Assembly: GCF_024385465.1 (NCBI RefSeq)
Contig: NZ_JANFLS010000003.1
Coordinates: forward strand, 186,001-250,000
Origin: Arthrobacter sp. zg-Y844
GTDB lineage: Bacteria > Actinomycetota > Actinomycetes > Actinomycetales > Micrococcaceae
Direction of reading: 5' to 3'
DNA length: 64,000 nucleotides
Made by a program: the position numbers and the translations under genes. The notes under the pieces are model-generated. The model ran no database searches and was not told the origin of the DNA. It saw only the letters and a program-made list of their open reading frames with translations. This document shows, piece by piece, positions 40,476 to 48,007 of the stretch. The first letter of the stretch is position 1. Every line of letters begins with the position of its first letter.

Positions 40476-41501
40476 GTGCCGAACAGTCCCTCGACCCCGC
40501 ATCCAGGCGCGCCAAGAGTCACGATGGCCGACATCGCGAAGGCGAGCAATTCAGACATCTCCACGGTGTCCCGCACCCTCCGGAAGCCGGTTGATCAGGT
40601 GCGTACGGAGAAAGGGCGTGCCATCTGGAGGGTGGCAACGGACCTCGGCTACCGGCCCAACCTCACCGCAGCGTCGCTAAGGACCAACTCGTCCCGGCTG
40701 GTCACGGTGTTCGTACCGCGCCTGCGGGACGAAGTCCTGGCCCTGATGCATGAGGGCATCGACGAGGTTCTGGGGGCGGCTGGCTACCAGAGTATCGTGG
40801 TGCCCACCGGGGATGACCCGGCGGAGCAGGTGAGCAAGCTGGAGATGGCGTTCCAGCGCGGCGTGGACGGCATCCTGATCGGCGATGCCCGCAGCGACTC
40901 GGATTTCATGGAAAAAGTTGAACACCTGGGTCTGCCGTTTTTCCTGTTCAACCGCCCGCTGGACGGCCACGCCTCTGTGACGAGCGACGACTATCAAGGC
41001 GGACGGCTCGCCGCCGAACATCTGGCGCAGGTATGTCCCAGGCAGGTCGCGGTGTACGGGGGGATGCCGTACGCGCAGAACCTCAGGAGCCGGGTACAGG
41101 GTTTCCTCGACGGGATGGAAGCCAGCCGGATCAGCGTCCCGGCGAACCTGATCCTCGAGGGCGGCCTGTACGCGGAAGACGGTGCCCTGGCCGCCCAGAA
41201 ACTCATGCGGCAACTGGACCCACCATTTGGCCTTTTCGCGGTCAACGACACCGCAGCCATCGGTGCCCTCGGGGAGCTCTACCGGGCCGGCCTGCAGCCG
41301 GGCCGCGACGTGTTCGTCGTGGGTTTCAACGACATTTCGCTGGCACGGGCCATTCCCGTCGGACTCACAACAGTGCGTTCCTCCATGTCCACGGTCGGCT
41401 CCCAAGCAGCCGAAGCACTCCTGGCCCGCATCAACGGACACGCCCCCGTTTCCCGGACGGTGCCCGTGGAACTCGTGATCCGCGAATCGACGCAGAACTA
41501 A
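40476..41501 (+). CDS. LacI-family transcriptional regulator
   Basis: The protein is 341 residues from GTG 40476. The DNA-binding domain is RVTMADIAKASNSDISTVSRTL, with the usual hinge VATDLGYRPNLTAASLRTN, followed by a periplasmic-binding-protein-like sensor (LVTVFVPRL... GVDGILIGDARS... FFLFNRPL... FVVGFNDISLARA). It should bind the perfect palindrome TGCAATCGATTGCA found 40 bases after its own stop, in the promoter of the MFS-amidase operon, and be released by a small ligand. The inducer is unknown; from its targets, a carboxylate or amide is likely. Confidence 0.9.
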   Translation: MPNSPSTPHPGAPRVTMADIAKASNSDISTVSRTLRKPVDQVRTEKGRAIWRVATDLGYRPNLTAASLRTNSSRLVTVFVPRLRDEVLALMHEGIDEVLGAAGYQSIVVPTGDDPAEQVSKLEMAFQRGVDGILIGDARSDSDFMEKVEHLGLPFFLFNRPLDGHASVTSDDYQGGRLAAEHLAQVCPRQVAVYGGMPYAQNLRSRVQGFLDGMEASRISVPANLILEGGLYAEDGALAAQKLMRQLDPPFGLFAVNDTAAIGALGELYRAGLQPGRDVFVVGFNDISLARAIPVGLTTVRSSMSTVGSQAAEALLARINGHAPVSRTVPVELVIRESTQN

Positions 41502-41540
41502 CCGCAGGGCAGCTTCTCGCGACTTCGTGCCGCCACACTT

Positions 41541-41578
41541 TGCAATCGATTGCATTTCTAGCGAAGCGCCCCTAGGAT
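41541..41578 (+). promoter_or_regulatory. Promoter and LacI-type operator of the MFS-amidase operon
   Basis: TGCAATCGATTGCA (41541-41554) is a perfect 14-base palindrome with the central CG typical of LacI operators. It overlaps a good promoter: TTGCAT (41550-41555), 17-base spacer, TAGGAT (41573-41578). The ATG of the transporter is 8 bases further, so the message is nearly leaderless. Repression by the adjacent LacI protein would block the -35 region directly. Confidence 0.75.
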
Positions 41579-41586
41579 CCTGTGAC

Positions 41587-42966
41587 ATGGATAACAAAAC
41601 AGCTCCGCTGGCCGGCAGCGCGACCCCCGCAAGCCGGGGACTATTCGTCAACCGTTTTCGTTGGGTAGTCCTGTTCGGCATCGTGATCATCACCGTGGTC
41701 AACTACATCGACCGAGGCGCGATCTCCTACGCCGCAGACGGGATCATCGGCGAATACGGGCTGGACCCGGCGGACTGGGGCAAGGTCCTTGGCTTCTTCG
41801 GATACGGCTACATGTTCGGGGCCCTGATCGGCGGCGTGCTGGCTGATAAGAAGGGCCCTCGCTGGACGTGGACGGTCGCCACCCTCTCCTGGTCCATCCT
41901 TGTGATGTGCGTAGTCTTTGCCGGCGACGTCGGCGTCGCCCTGGCTGGCTCCGCCCTGATCGGCTTCGCGCTGTTCCGGATCACCTTCGGGCTTGCCGAA
42001 GGTCCGGCCTACGCCACGGTGAACCGGACGGTTGCCAACTGGGCAACGGTCAAGGAGCGTGGCTTTATGTCCGCCGTCGGGCTGCTCGGAACCCCGCTGG
42101 GCGCGTTGCTTACCGCTCCCGTGGCCGTGGGGCTGATTGCGCTGACCGGTTCATGGCGCTGGGTCTTCATCATTCTCGGCCTCGTCGGCCTGGTGTGGCT
42201 CGTCTGGTGGCTGCGAATCTTCACCAACACCCCCGAAGAGAACCCGCGCGTGTCGGCCGCAGAGCTAGCAGTGATTCGGGACCAGTCGGACACGTTGGCT
42301 GGGGAGACGACGGTTGACAAGGCCGCCCGTCAGCTCAAATGGTGGAATTTCTTCCAGAGCCGGACGCTCGTCTGTAATGCCATCGGCTACTTCGCGTTCA
42401 TGTACGTCAACTTCATGATTCTCACCTGGACGCCGCGTTACTTGCAGGCCGAGTTTGGCTTCTCGCTGGGATCGCTTTGGTACCTGGGCATGATTCCGTG
42501 GATCGGTGCCTGCTTCACGGTGCTTTTGGGCGGCCGCATCAGCGACTGGTTGCGGCGTCGCACGGGCAGCCTGTGGATCGCCCGCAGCGGCTTCGCCATG
42601 GGCTCCCTCGCCCTCACCACCCTGTGTTTCTGCCTCATCCCCACCCTGGACTCCGTTGCCATGATCCTTCTGGTGATGGCGATCGGCAACGCGCTGAATT
42701 CCCTGCCCAACGCCGTCTACTGGACGGTCGTCATCGACACGGTCCCGGAACGCGCGGGTACCTTCGGCGGCATGACCCACTTCATCGCCAATATCGCTGC
42801 TGTTGCAGCCCCCACCCTTACAGGGTTCCTGGTCAGCGCGCACGGTTTCAGCTCAATGTTTGTCGCCACTGCCATCGCCACCGGTATAGGCGTTATTGCC
42901 ATGGCCTTCGTCAAGCCCGGCCACCTGAGCCGCCGGCTCTCCCCGGCGCCGGAAGCGGTCCGTTGA
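41587..42966 (+). CDS. MFS transporter, anion:cation symporter type
   Basis: The 459-residue protein has 12 predicted membrane helices. RWVVLFGIVIITVVNYIDRGAISYAADGIIGEYGLDPADWGKVLGFF at the N-terminus and ADKKGPRWTWTVATLSWS in the first loop are typical of the ACS family, which imports organic anions such as hexuronates, galactonate, phthalate or allantoate. It starts right behind a LacI-controlled promoter. The amidase gene overlaps its stop by TTGA, so the two form a transport-and-hydrolysis unit. The substrate may be an amide or ureide with a carboxylate, which is inference. Confidence 0.9.
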   Translation: MDNKTAPLAGSATPASRGLFVNRFRWVVLFGIVIITVVNYIDRGAISYAADGIIGEYGLDPADWGKVLGFFGYGYMFGALIGGVLADKKGPRWTWTVATLSWSILVMCVVFAGDVGVALAGSALIGFALFRITFGLAEGPAYATVNRTVANWATVKERGFMSAVGLLGTPLGALLTAPVAVGLIALTGSWRWVFIILGLVGLVWLVWWLRIFTNTPEENPRVSAAELAVIRDQSDTLAGETTVDKAARQLKWWNFFQSRTLVCNAIGYFAFMYVNFMILTWTPRYLQAEFGFSLGSLWYLGMIPWIGACFTVLLGGRISDWLRRRTGSLWIARSGFAMGSLALTTLCFCLIPTLDSVAMILLVMAIGNALNSLPNAVYWTVVIDTVPERAGTFGGMTHFIANIAAVAAPTLTGFLVSAHGFSSMFVATAIATGIGVIAMAFVKPGHLSRRLSPAPEAVR

Positions 42967-44288
42967 TCGACCCGGCATCCCATGGAAATACAAGTGTGGT
43001 CGGAGCGGCCTCGCTGGCGGACGAAACGAACCATCTGGTTGATCCGCCGGACCTGGAGAGCCTGAGCCGGGCGGTGGAGCTGAATGCCATCGCGCACCTC
43101 GACGCAGCGCAGGCCGACCCGGACCTCGTTGCGCGGGCACAACGGGCAGGGTCTCCGCTCGCCGGCCGCCTGGTGGGTGTCAAGGACATGATCGATGTGG
43201 CGGGGGCGCCCAGCCGGTACGGCTCAGCGTGGGGGAGTGACGAACCGAGAGCGGCGGATGCCCCCGTGGTGCAGGCGCTGCGTCAGGCCGGTGCCGTCCC
43301 CGCCGTAAAAACGCAGACGCACGAATACGCCTACGGCCCGACCGGGGACGTCACCTCCGCTGGGCCGGTGCGAAACCCGCACAACCCGTCGCTGATGTCC
43401 GGCGGATCGAGCGCCGGCTCAGCGGCTGCAATTGGCTCCGGAGGGCTGGACCTGGCTTTGGGTACGGACACGGGAGGTTCGGGACGAACACCCGCGGCGT
43501 TCTGCGGCATCTACGGATTGCGGCCCACTTACGGCTCCACCAGCATCGAGGGGATCTTCCCACTGTCCCCGTCCATGGACACCGTCAGTCCGATGGCGAA
43601 GAACATCCAAGGCATTGCCGCTCTGTGGGACGCCCTCACCGGGGAAACGCCTTCCCCGCAGCCCGGAGACCGGCCACTGAGCATCGGCCAGCTTGCCGGG
43701 GCACCCTGGTCACAGGTCGCACCCAGCGTCGGCAATGCGCTCCAGGAAGCCTCCGCCAAGCTGCGCTCGCTGGGCCATTCGATTGCCAGCTACCAGCCGT
43801 CCTGGACAGAACTGACGCACCAGTTGTATCCCACTATCCAGGGCCCTGAAGCTGCGTCCCTGCACGCGGACCACCTGGCACAGGACCCGGAGCGCTACCA
43901 GCCCGAAGTGCTGGCACGACTGCGCGGTGCACAGGAAGTACCCGGCTGGGAGTACTATCGTGCCCTTCAGCAGATGGAAACCCTGCGGGGGGATATGCCG
44001 GCGGCGTTCGGGGACCATGATGTGCTGCTCTGTGCCACCTCGCCGGTGACCGCGCCCCGGATCGGTCAGCGGGAGGCCTTCGACGCGGGATGGACCACGG
44101 TGTGGGATGTGGCGCTGGCCTTCACGGTGCCCTTCAGCGTGTTGGGCGTGCCGGCACTGTCCGTTCCGGTCTGGCAGGGAGGGGAACCGATGCCTGTGGG
44201 GATCCAGCTGGTTGGCCGGCCCGGAACTGAATGGCAGCTGATCGGCTTGGCGCAGCAGTTGGGAGACATGAGGGCACGCCGAAGCTAA
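42963..44288 (+). CDS. Amidase signature family hydrolase
   Basis: The protein is 441 residues from TTG 42963, which overlaps the transporter stop; the larger open frame upstream is only the shadow of the transporter. The Ser-cisSer-Lys triad is visible: Lys in LVGVKDMIDVAG, the cis-Ser in SLMSGGSSAGSAAAIGSG, and the nucleophile in LGTDTGGSGRTPAAFCGIYGLRPTYG. It hydrolyses a carboxamide in the cytoplasm, presumably after import by the MFS partner. The C-terminal LGVPALSVPV and PVGIQLVGRPGTEWQLIGLA segments are standard for the family. The exact substrate is unknown. Confidence 0.9.
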   Translation: MIDPASHGNTSVVGAASLADETNHLVDPPDLESLSRAVELNAIAHLDAAQADPDLVARAQRAGSPLAGRLVGVKDMIDVAGAPSRYGSAWGSDEPRAADAPVVQALRQAGAVPAVKTQTHEYAYGPTGDVTSAGPVRNPHNPSLMSGGSSAGSAAAIGSGGLDLALGTDTGGSGRTPAAFCGIYGLRPTYGSTSIEGIFPLSPSMDTVSPMAKNIQGIAALWDALTGETPSPQPGDRPLSIGQLAGAPWSQVAPSVGNALQEASAKLRSLGHSIASYQPSWTELTHQLYPTIQGPEAASLHADHLAQDPERYQPEVLARLRGAQEVPGWEYYRALQQMETLRGDMPAAFGDHDVLLCATSPVTAPRIGQREAFDAGWTTVWDVALAFTVPFSVLGVPALSVPVWQGGEPMPVGIQLVGRPGTEWQLIGLAQQLGDMRARRS

Positions 44289-44328
<40 letters not shown>

Positions 44329-44374
44329 CGGCCCCGGCTGCAGGCGCCCAACCCGGCCCCAGTAGAATCGACGG

Positions 44375-44995
44375 ATGCCTGAAACCCTGCAGCCCACCGC
44401 ATCGCCCGCACCGCCCATCGCCACCGCCCCCACCCGCCTGGCGCGCATCGTCACGGAAGTCTCCGCCCCGGCCGTCCTCGTGGGAATCCTCCTGCTGTTG
44501 CAGCCCCTGCTCAGCCCGGGCGTGACCTGGCTGCAGGGCATCACGGCGGCGCTGTTCACCGTGGGGCTGCCCTTCGCCGGGATCCTGTGGCTGAAGAGGC
44601 GCGGCAGGGTGACCGACCATCACGTAGGTGTCCGGACTCAGCGGGCGCCGATCCTGGCCGCGTCCGCCGTGTCGCTGGGCATCGGCGCGCTGCTCCTGGT
44701 CCTGCTGGACGCCCCGGCCGCACTGTTCGGCGAAATCGGCGGTGTTTTCATCGGCATGATGCTATGCCTCGCAGCGAACCTGGTGTGGAAGCTGTCGGTG
44801 CATTCCGCCGTCGCCGCCTACGTCGGACTGGTCCTGCTGGCACCGGTCCCGGCGGTCGGCGCAGCGCTGGCCCTGCTGCTGGCCTCGGCCACGGGCTGGT
44901 CCCGGGTGAAGCTCGGTGACCACACGCCCACCCAGGTCCTGGCCGGACACATTGCCGGATGCCTGACCTTCACCGCCGCGATGCTCCTGCCCTAG
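44375..44995 (+). CDS. PAP2-like membrane phosphatase
   Basis: The 206-residue protein has five or six hydrophobic helices. Signature fragments are KRRGRVTDHHVGVRTQR, KLSVHSAVAAYVGLVLL and GWSRVKLGDHTPTQVLAGHIAG, the order of the three PAP2 motifs with the histidines in place. It likely dephosphorylates an isoprenoid or phospholipid phosphate at the membrane. TAGAAT (44363-44368) sits 6 bases before the ATG, so it is probably leaderless. A second, diverged PAP2-like gene follows 1.5 kb downstream on the far side of an ImmA/membrane-protein pair. Confidence 0.8.
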   Translation: MPETLQPTASPAPPIATAPTRLARIVTEVSAPAVLVGILLLLQPLLSPGVTWLQGITAALFTVGLPFAGILWLKRRGRVTDHHVGVRTQRAPILAASAVSLGIGALLLVLLDAPAALFGEIGGVFIGMMLCLAANLVWKLSVHSAVAAYVGLVLLAPVPAVGAALALLLASATGWSRVKLGDHTPTQVLAGHIAGCLTFTAAMLLP

Positions 44996-45094
44996 GGCCC
45001 TGCGCCGGGGCCAAGCCCCAGAATTGCGATAAAGTCGGGGGCAGTCTCTTTACATATTTGCCTGGCAAAGATGTGAAACAACGATGGGGGATCC

Positions 45095-45589
45095 ATGACA
45101 ACGCGATTCGGGAAGTCCGCCGGTGAACGGGCCACCTCAAAAGCAGTGGTCGCCGCCCTGCAGCTCGGCGAGCACGTCACCTTCGATGAACTGCTGGCCG
45201 CCGTAACCAAGACACACGGAAAACCCATTGAACTGCGCGACATCGACTCCGCCGTCATTCCTTCCGTCACTGGCCTCTGGATCGAGAAGGACACGAAGTC
45301 GATCATCCTGCTGCCCTCCGGCGACAACCGGCTGCACCGCACCCACGCCGCCTGCCACGAATTCGGACACATCCTCCTGCGCCACCAAGGATGCGGCGGA
45401 GTGGAAACAGCCATGCCGTCCGTGTTCCAGCACATCGGCAGCCGCCAGGGAATCCGGCGGATGCTGGCGCGGTCCCTGACCTGGAACGCAACCGAACGCG
45501 CCGCCGAGCAGGTGGCCTACCTCCTCTCGCTGGCCCTGCTGCCTCGTGAACGCGACACCGCCAGCACCTTTGAACGGACCTTCCAGTGA
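45095..45589 (+). CDS. ImmA/IrrE-like zinc metallopeptidase
   Basis: The 164-residue protein has the zinc site HAACHEFGHILLRHQG (HExxH type) near residue 90, preceded by GLWIEKDTKSIILLPSGDN, as in ImmA/IrrE proteins that cleave or inactivate a partner repressor. There is no signal peptide, so it is cytosolic. Its stop overlaps the next gene's start by 4 bases (GTGATC context). A small HTH protein encoded at the end of the same cassette (47131-47562) is the natural candidate substrate. The acidic third zinc ligand is likely in the ERAAEQVAYLL helix. Confidence 0.82.
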   Translation: MTTRFGKSAGERATSKAVVAALQLGEHVTFDELLAAVTKTHGKPIELRDIDSAVIPSVTGLWIEKDTKSIILLPSGDNRLHRTHAACHEFGHILLRHQGCGGVETAMPSVFQHIGSRQGIRRMLARSLTWNATERAAEQVAYLLSLALLPRERDTASTFERTFQ

Positions 45590-46590
45590 TCACCCTGCAG
45601 ATGTTGCCGGCCGCCGCCCTCTGGACGCTGGTGATCATCCGGCTGGTGGGCCTGCGCTTCGGCTGGAAGCTGGGCATCCTGCCGGGCATGGCCGCGGTGG
45701 CTACCGGCGCCACCCTGAACATTGACCAGGTCTACCTCTTCGTCGATTCCCTGCTGGGGGAGCGGAACCTGCTCAACCTGATCGTCCACCTGCTCATGGG
45801 CGCCGGCATGACGGAGTTGAGCCGCCTGCTGCTTAAGGCCACCGGCAGAACGGACGACGACGGCGGGCGGCACGTGAAGGTACTGATCGGCATGGGTGTT
45901 GTCCTGGCCGTCATCCAGACGACCCTGCTGCTGGTGTCCGATACCTCAGGCTCCGCCACCAACTTCACCGACACCTTCGCCTCGATCCCCACAATTGCCC
46001 CGTACCAGGCGAGCTTCTTTGCCTGGATCGGCCTAGTGCTCGGCTACACCGGTGTCGAATGCCTGCGCCGGGACAAGAGCGGAGAATCCCGGGAATTCGG
46101 CATCGGCCTGGGCATCCTCAGCGCCGGGTGCGGAGCCGGCGTCGGCGCCGTGTCCATGAAAATGCTGCTCATCGGCCTGGAATTTGCCGGCGAGCAGGCA
46201 TCCTTCGGCCTCTACATCGGCTACCGCATCCTCATGGCGCTGACCATGTTGGGCTTTGCGGTCGGGTTCGCGGTACCGTCCTACGCCCGCCTCAAAACCG
46301 CCGCTGCCGCCCGCCGTCGTCGTGCCGAGGATCTGGACGCCCTGCGGCCAATCGTGCGCCGCCTGATGAAGACGTGCGAAGGCACACGGGCCCTGGAAGC
46401 GGCCAACGTGTCCCTCGACGCCCGCACCTCCAAGACCCAGCTCTACCGCTGGTTCATCCTCATCGGCGACATCCGGGTCCTGGAACCCGGGCTGCTGTCG
46501 CCGGAGGAGACCCGCATCATTGACGAGATAGGCAGAAGAATTGAAGACAACGGAACACCGGCCCGCCGCGCAGCTGTCCTCGGCGGCTAG
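45586..46590 (+). CDS. Polytopic membrane protein, MAB_1171c/DUF6545-like
   Basis: The 334-residue protein has about seven hydrophobic segments in the first 230 residues (from LWTLVIIRLVGLRFGWKLGILPG to LMALTMLGFAVGFAVP). A cytoplasmic helical tail follows: RRRRAEDLDALRPIVRRLMKTCEG and RTSKTQLYRWFILIGDIRVLEPGLL. The pattern fits the MAB_1171c (DUF6545) proteins that occur next to ImmA/IrrE and HTH genes in actinobacteria. I infer a sensor or regulated membrane partner of the protease. Starts inside the ImmA gene end and ends 50 bases inside the next gene, so expression is coupled. Confidence 0.68.
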   Translation: MITLQMLPAAALWTLVIIRLVGLRFGWKLGILPGMAAVATGATLNIDQVYLFVDSLLGERNLLNLIVHLLMGAGMTELSRLLLKATGRTDDDGGRHVKVLIGMGVVLAVIQTTLLLVSDTSGSATNFTDTFASIPTIAPYQASFFAWIGLVLGYTGVECLRRDKSGESREFGIGLGILSAGCGAGVGAVSMKMLLIGLEFAGEQASFGLYIGYRILMALTMLGFAVGFAVPSYARLKTAAAARRRRAEDLDALRPIVRRLMKTCEGTRALEAANVSLDARTSKTQLYRWFILIGDIRVLEPGLLSPEETRIIDEIGRRIEDNGTPARRAAVLGG

Positions 46591-47125
46591 CTGGTACTCC
46601 AAAACCCTGCCGCCGGCCCTGGTGCTGGCCGTCCTCATCATTGCTGCGGGGATCCAGGCGGGGCTGGGACCGGCGGGTGTGCTCCTGCTCCTGGCCGGCG
46701 TCGTCGTGGTGCCCGGGACGATCTACAAAGGCACCAAGGGACTGTTCCGACGCCGCGGGATACCGGACCGCTGGCGGGCCGCCCTGGTGGCTGCCCTGAT
46801 GCTGGCCGGCGCCGTCGTCTGCTACCTCCTGCCCGTGGCCTCGCCGGTGCCCGAAACGGTGACCGGGCTGCTGCTCGGCAACCTGGGCCTCGTCTTCTTC
46901 CGGCGCTGGCTCAACGTTTCGGCGCACGTGTCCGTGCTGACCTTCGGCGTGCTTTGGATTATGGCGACATACGGGGCGGGCTGGGCGTGGCTGTTGATAC
47001 TATCGCCGTTGATGATCTTCAGCCGGGTGTCCCTCGGCGAACATACGTTGCGGGAGGCGCTGTCCGGCGCGGCCCTGGGAGTGGCCACCTTCTGCTGTTT
47101 CCTCGCAGTGATGACTTGGAGCTGA
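46541..47125 (+). CDS. PAP2-like membrane protein (second copy)
   Basis: 194 residues from TTG 46541, overlapping the upstream gene by 50 bases. Helices include LPPALVLAVLIIAAGIQAGLG and AGVLLLLAGVVVVPGTIY. NVSAHVSVLTFGVLW and LMIFSRVSLGEHTLREALSGAALG correspond to PAP2 motifs 2 and 3, and match the same segments of the protein at 44375-44995 (SRVKLGDHTPTQVLAG). It may be a phosphatase or a degenerate relative. The first PAP2 motif is weak (KGLFRRRGIPDRWR), so catalytic competence is uncertain. Confidence 0.65.
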   Translation: MKTTEHRPAAQLSSAASWYSKTLPPALVLAVLIIAAGIQAGLGPAGVLLLLAGVVVVPGTIYKGTKGLFRRRGIPDRWRAALVAALMLAGAVVCYLLPVASPVPETVTGLLLGNLGLVFFRRWLNVSAHVSVLTFGVLWIMATYGAGWAWLLILSPLMIFSRVSLGEHTLREALSGAALGVATFCCFLAVMTWS

Positions 47126-47130
47126 ACTAC

Positions 47131-47562
47131 GTGAATGATTTTGATCTTCCCCCGGAGCGCGCTGCGGGGATCCGACGAGCCGAAACGCTTGCCCGGAAGA
47201 TCAATCTCCTGCTGGACGTCATCATGTCCGACTCCGGAAAGCCCTTTGACTACCCGACCATCAGGGACGCCGCCCAGAAAGCGGGCTACTACCTCTCGCG
47301 CACCCGGTGGTCGCTGCTGAAGTCCGGCAAGGAGCAGGTGGTCCCGGAGGAAGCGCTGCGCGCCATTGCCGCCGTCTTCGACGTCGATCCCGACTACCTG
47401 CTGCAGGAGGACGGAAACCTGCCCGAGCGGGTCGAGGCCGAACTGGAACTGCTCCGCAGCCTGCGCCGCGCCGAGGTGCGGAACTTCGCTGCCCGGGCCC
47501 TGGGCCCGGTGGATCCGGAGGCTTTGAAAGCCATCGCGAAGATCCTGGACGAGGATCACTAG
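47131..47562 (+). CDS. XRE-like HTH regulator of the ImmA cassette
   Basis: 143 residues from GTG 47131, nine bases after GGAG and five after the PAP2 stop; the longer frame upstream is a shadow. TIRDAAQKAGYYLSRTRWSLLKSGKEQVVPEEALRAIAAVFDVDPDYLL is an XRE/Cro-type helix-turn-helix with the characteristic VDPDYLL end. The C-terminal part is helical (RVEAELELLRSLRRAEVRNFAARAL). It is likely the DNA-binding partner that the ImmA/IrrE-like protease controls. Such regulators are often linked to membrane or stress functions. Confidence 0.78.
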   Translation: MNDFDLPPERAAGIRRAETLARKINLLLDVIMSDSGKPFDYPTIRDAAQKAGYYLSRTRWSLLKSGKEQVVPEEALRAIAAVFDVDPDYLLQEDGNLPERVEAELELLRSLRRAEVRNFAARALGPVDPEALKAIAKILDEDH

Positions 47563-47618
47563 CCCTCCGCCCCCGTCCCCGCGGAGTTCTTCGAAGCACC
47601 ACGTCGCAGAGAAATACT

Positions 47619-47676
47619 TTGACCCGGACACCTAGCGGTGGTAGCGTCTCACCCATGTCTCACACATGTGTGAGAC
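47619..47676 (+). promoter_or_regulatory. Promoter followed by a 20-base perfect palindrome
   Basis: TTGACC (47619-47624), a 17-base spacer and TAGCGT (47642-47647) form a good promoter. Ten bases later lies the perfect palindrome GTCTCACACATGTGTGAGAC (47657-47676), which would cover the transcription start. It is a strong candidate operator, controlling the transcript that runs toward the lactate dehydrogenase gene. Its half-sites are inverted relative to the CRP/GlxR consensus (TCACA first, TGTGA second), so a GntR-like or other regulator is more likely. Confidence 0.65.
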
Positions 47677-47910
47677 GGACTGAAAAGTTCATGAACGGCG
47701 GACGGAGCGATCCTGGGCCGGTGGGGAATCTTCGTGCATTTGTGGCTGGGGGGTCACTGCCGAAGTCTCCACCTCGAAGGCTCACCGGCCTCCGTTCCCG
47801 TTTTCCGGCGCGTCTCGGCGCGCTGTATCTGTAGCATCCGCTGCCTGTGGGGGGTCGGTGGATGGCTGCAACCGAAGCCAGCGGATATCCTCCGCTGGCT
47901 TCGCTGTTTT
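47655..47910 (+). ncRNA. Candidate leader RNA or small transcript before lldD
   Basis: Transcription from the promoter at 47619-47647 would start near 47655 and meet the hairpin terminator ending at 47910, giving a transcript of about 255 nt. The only open frame is 59 codons from an ATG exactly at the predicted start (MSHTCVRRTEKFMNGGRSDP). That would be leaderless, but has no family resemblance. The region could be an attenuator for lldD, a small RNA, or a short peptide gene. I recognise no known riboswitch or RNA family. Confidence 0.35.
47874..47910 (+). terminator. Rho-independent terminator upstream of lldD
   Basis: A perfect 12-base stem (GAAGCCAGCGGA, 47874-47885, and TCCGCTGGCTTC, 47891-47902) with a 5-base loop is followed by GCTGTTTT. 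It ends the leader transcript about 100 bases before lldD, or acts as an attenuator for it. Confidence 0.75.
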
Positions 47911-48007
47911 CGGAAGGCGTTGAGGCTGCGCGTAAAGATCGGTCAACTCCTGCTCCATGACGGCCCCGCCGTCCTAGACTGGCGCCAAGCCGAGCCAGAA
48001 AGCAGCC

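Noticed and set aside
47657-47676. Palindrome read as a CRP/GlxR site
   Set aside because: The half-sites are in the opposite order (TCACA then TGTGA with 4 bases between), so it does not fit TGTGA-N6-TCACA.
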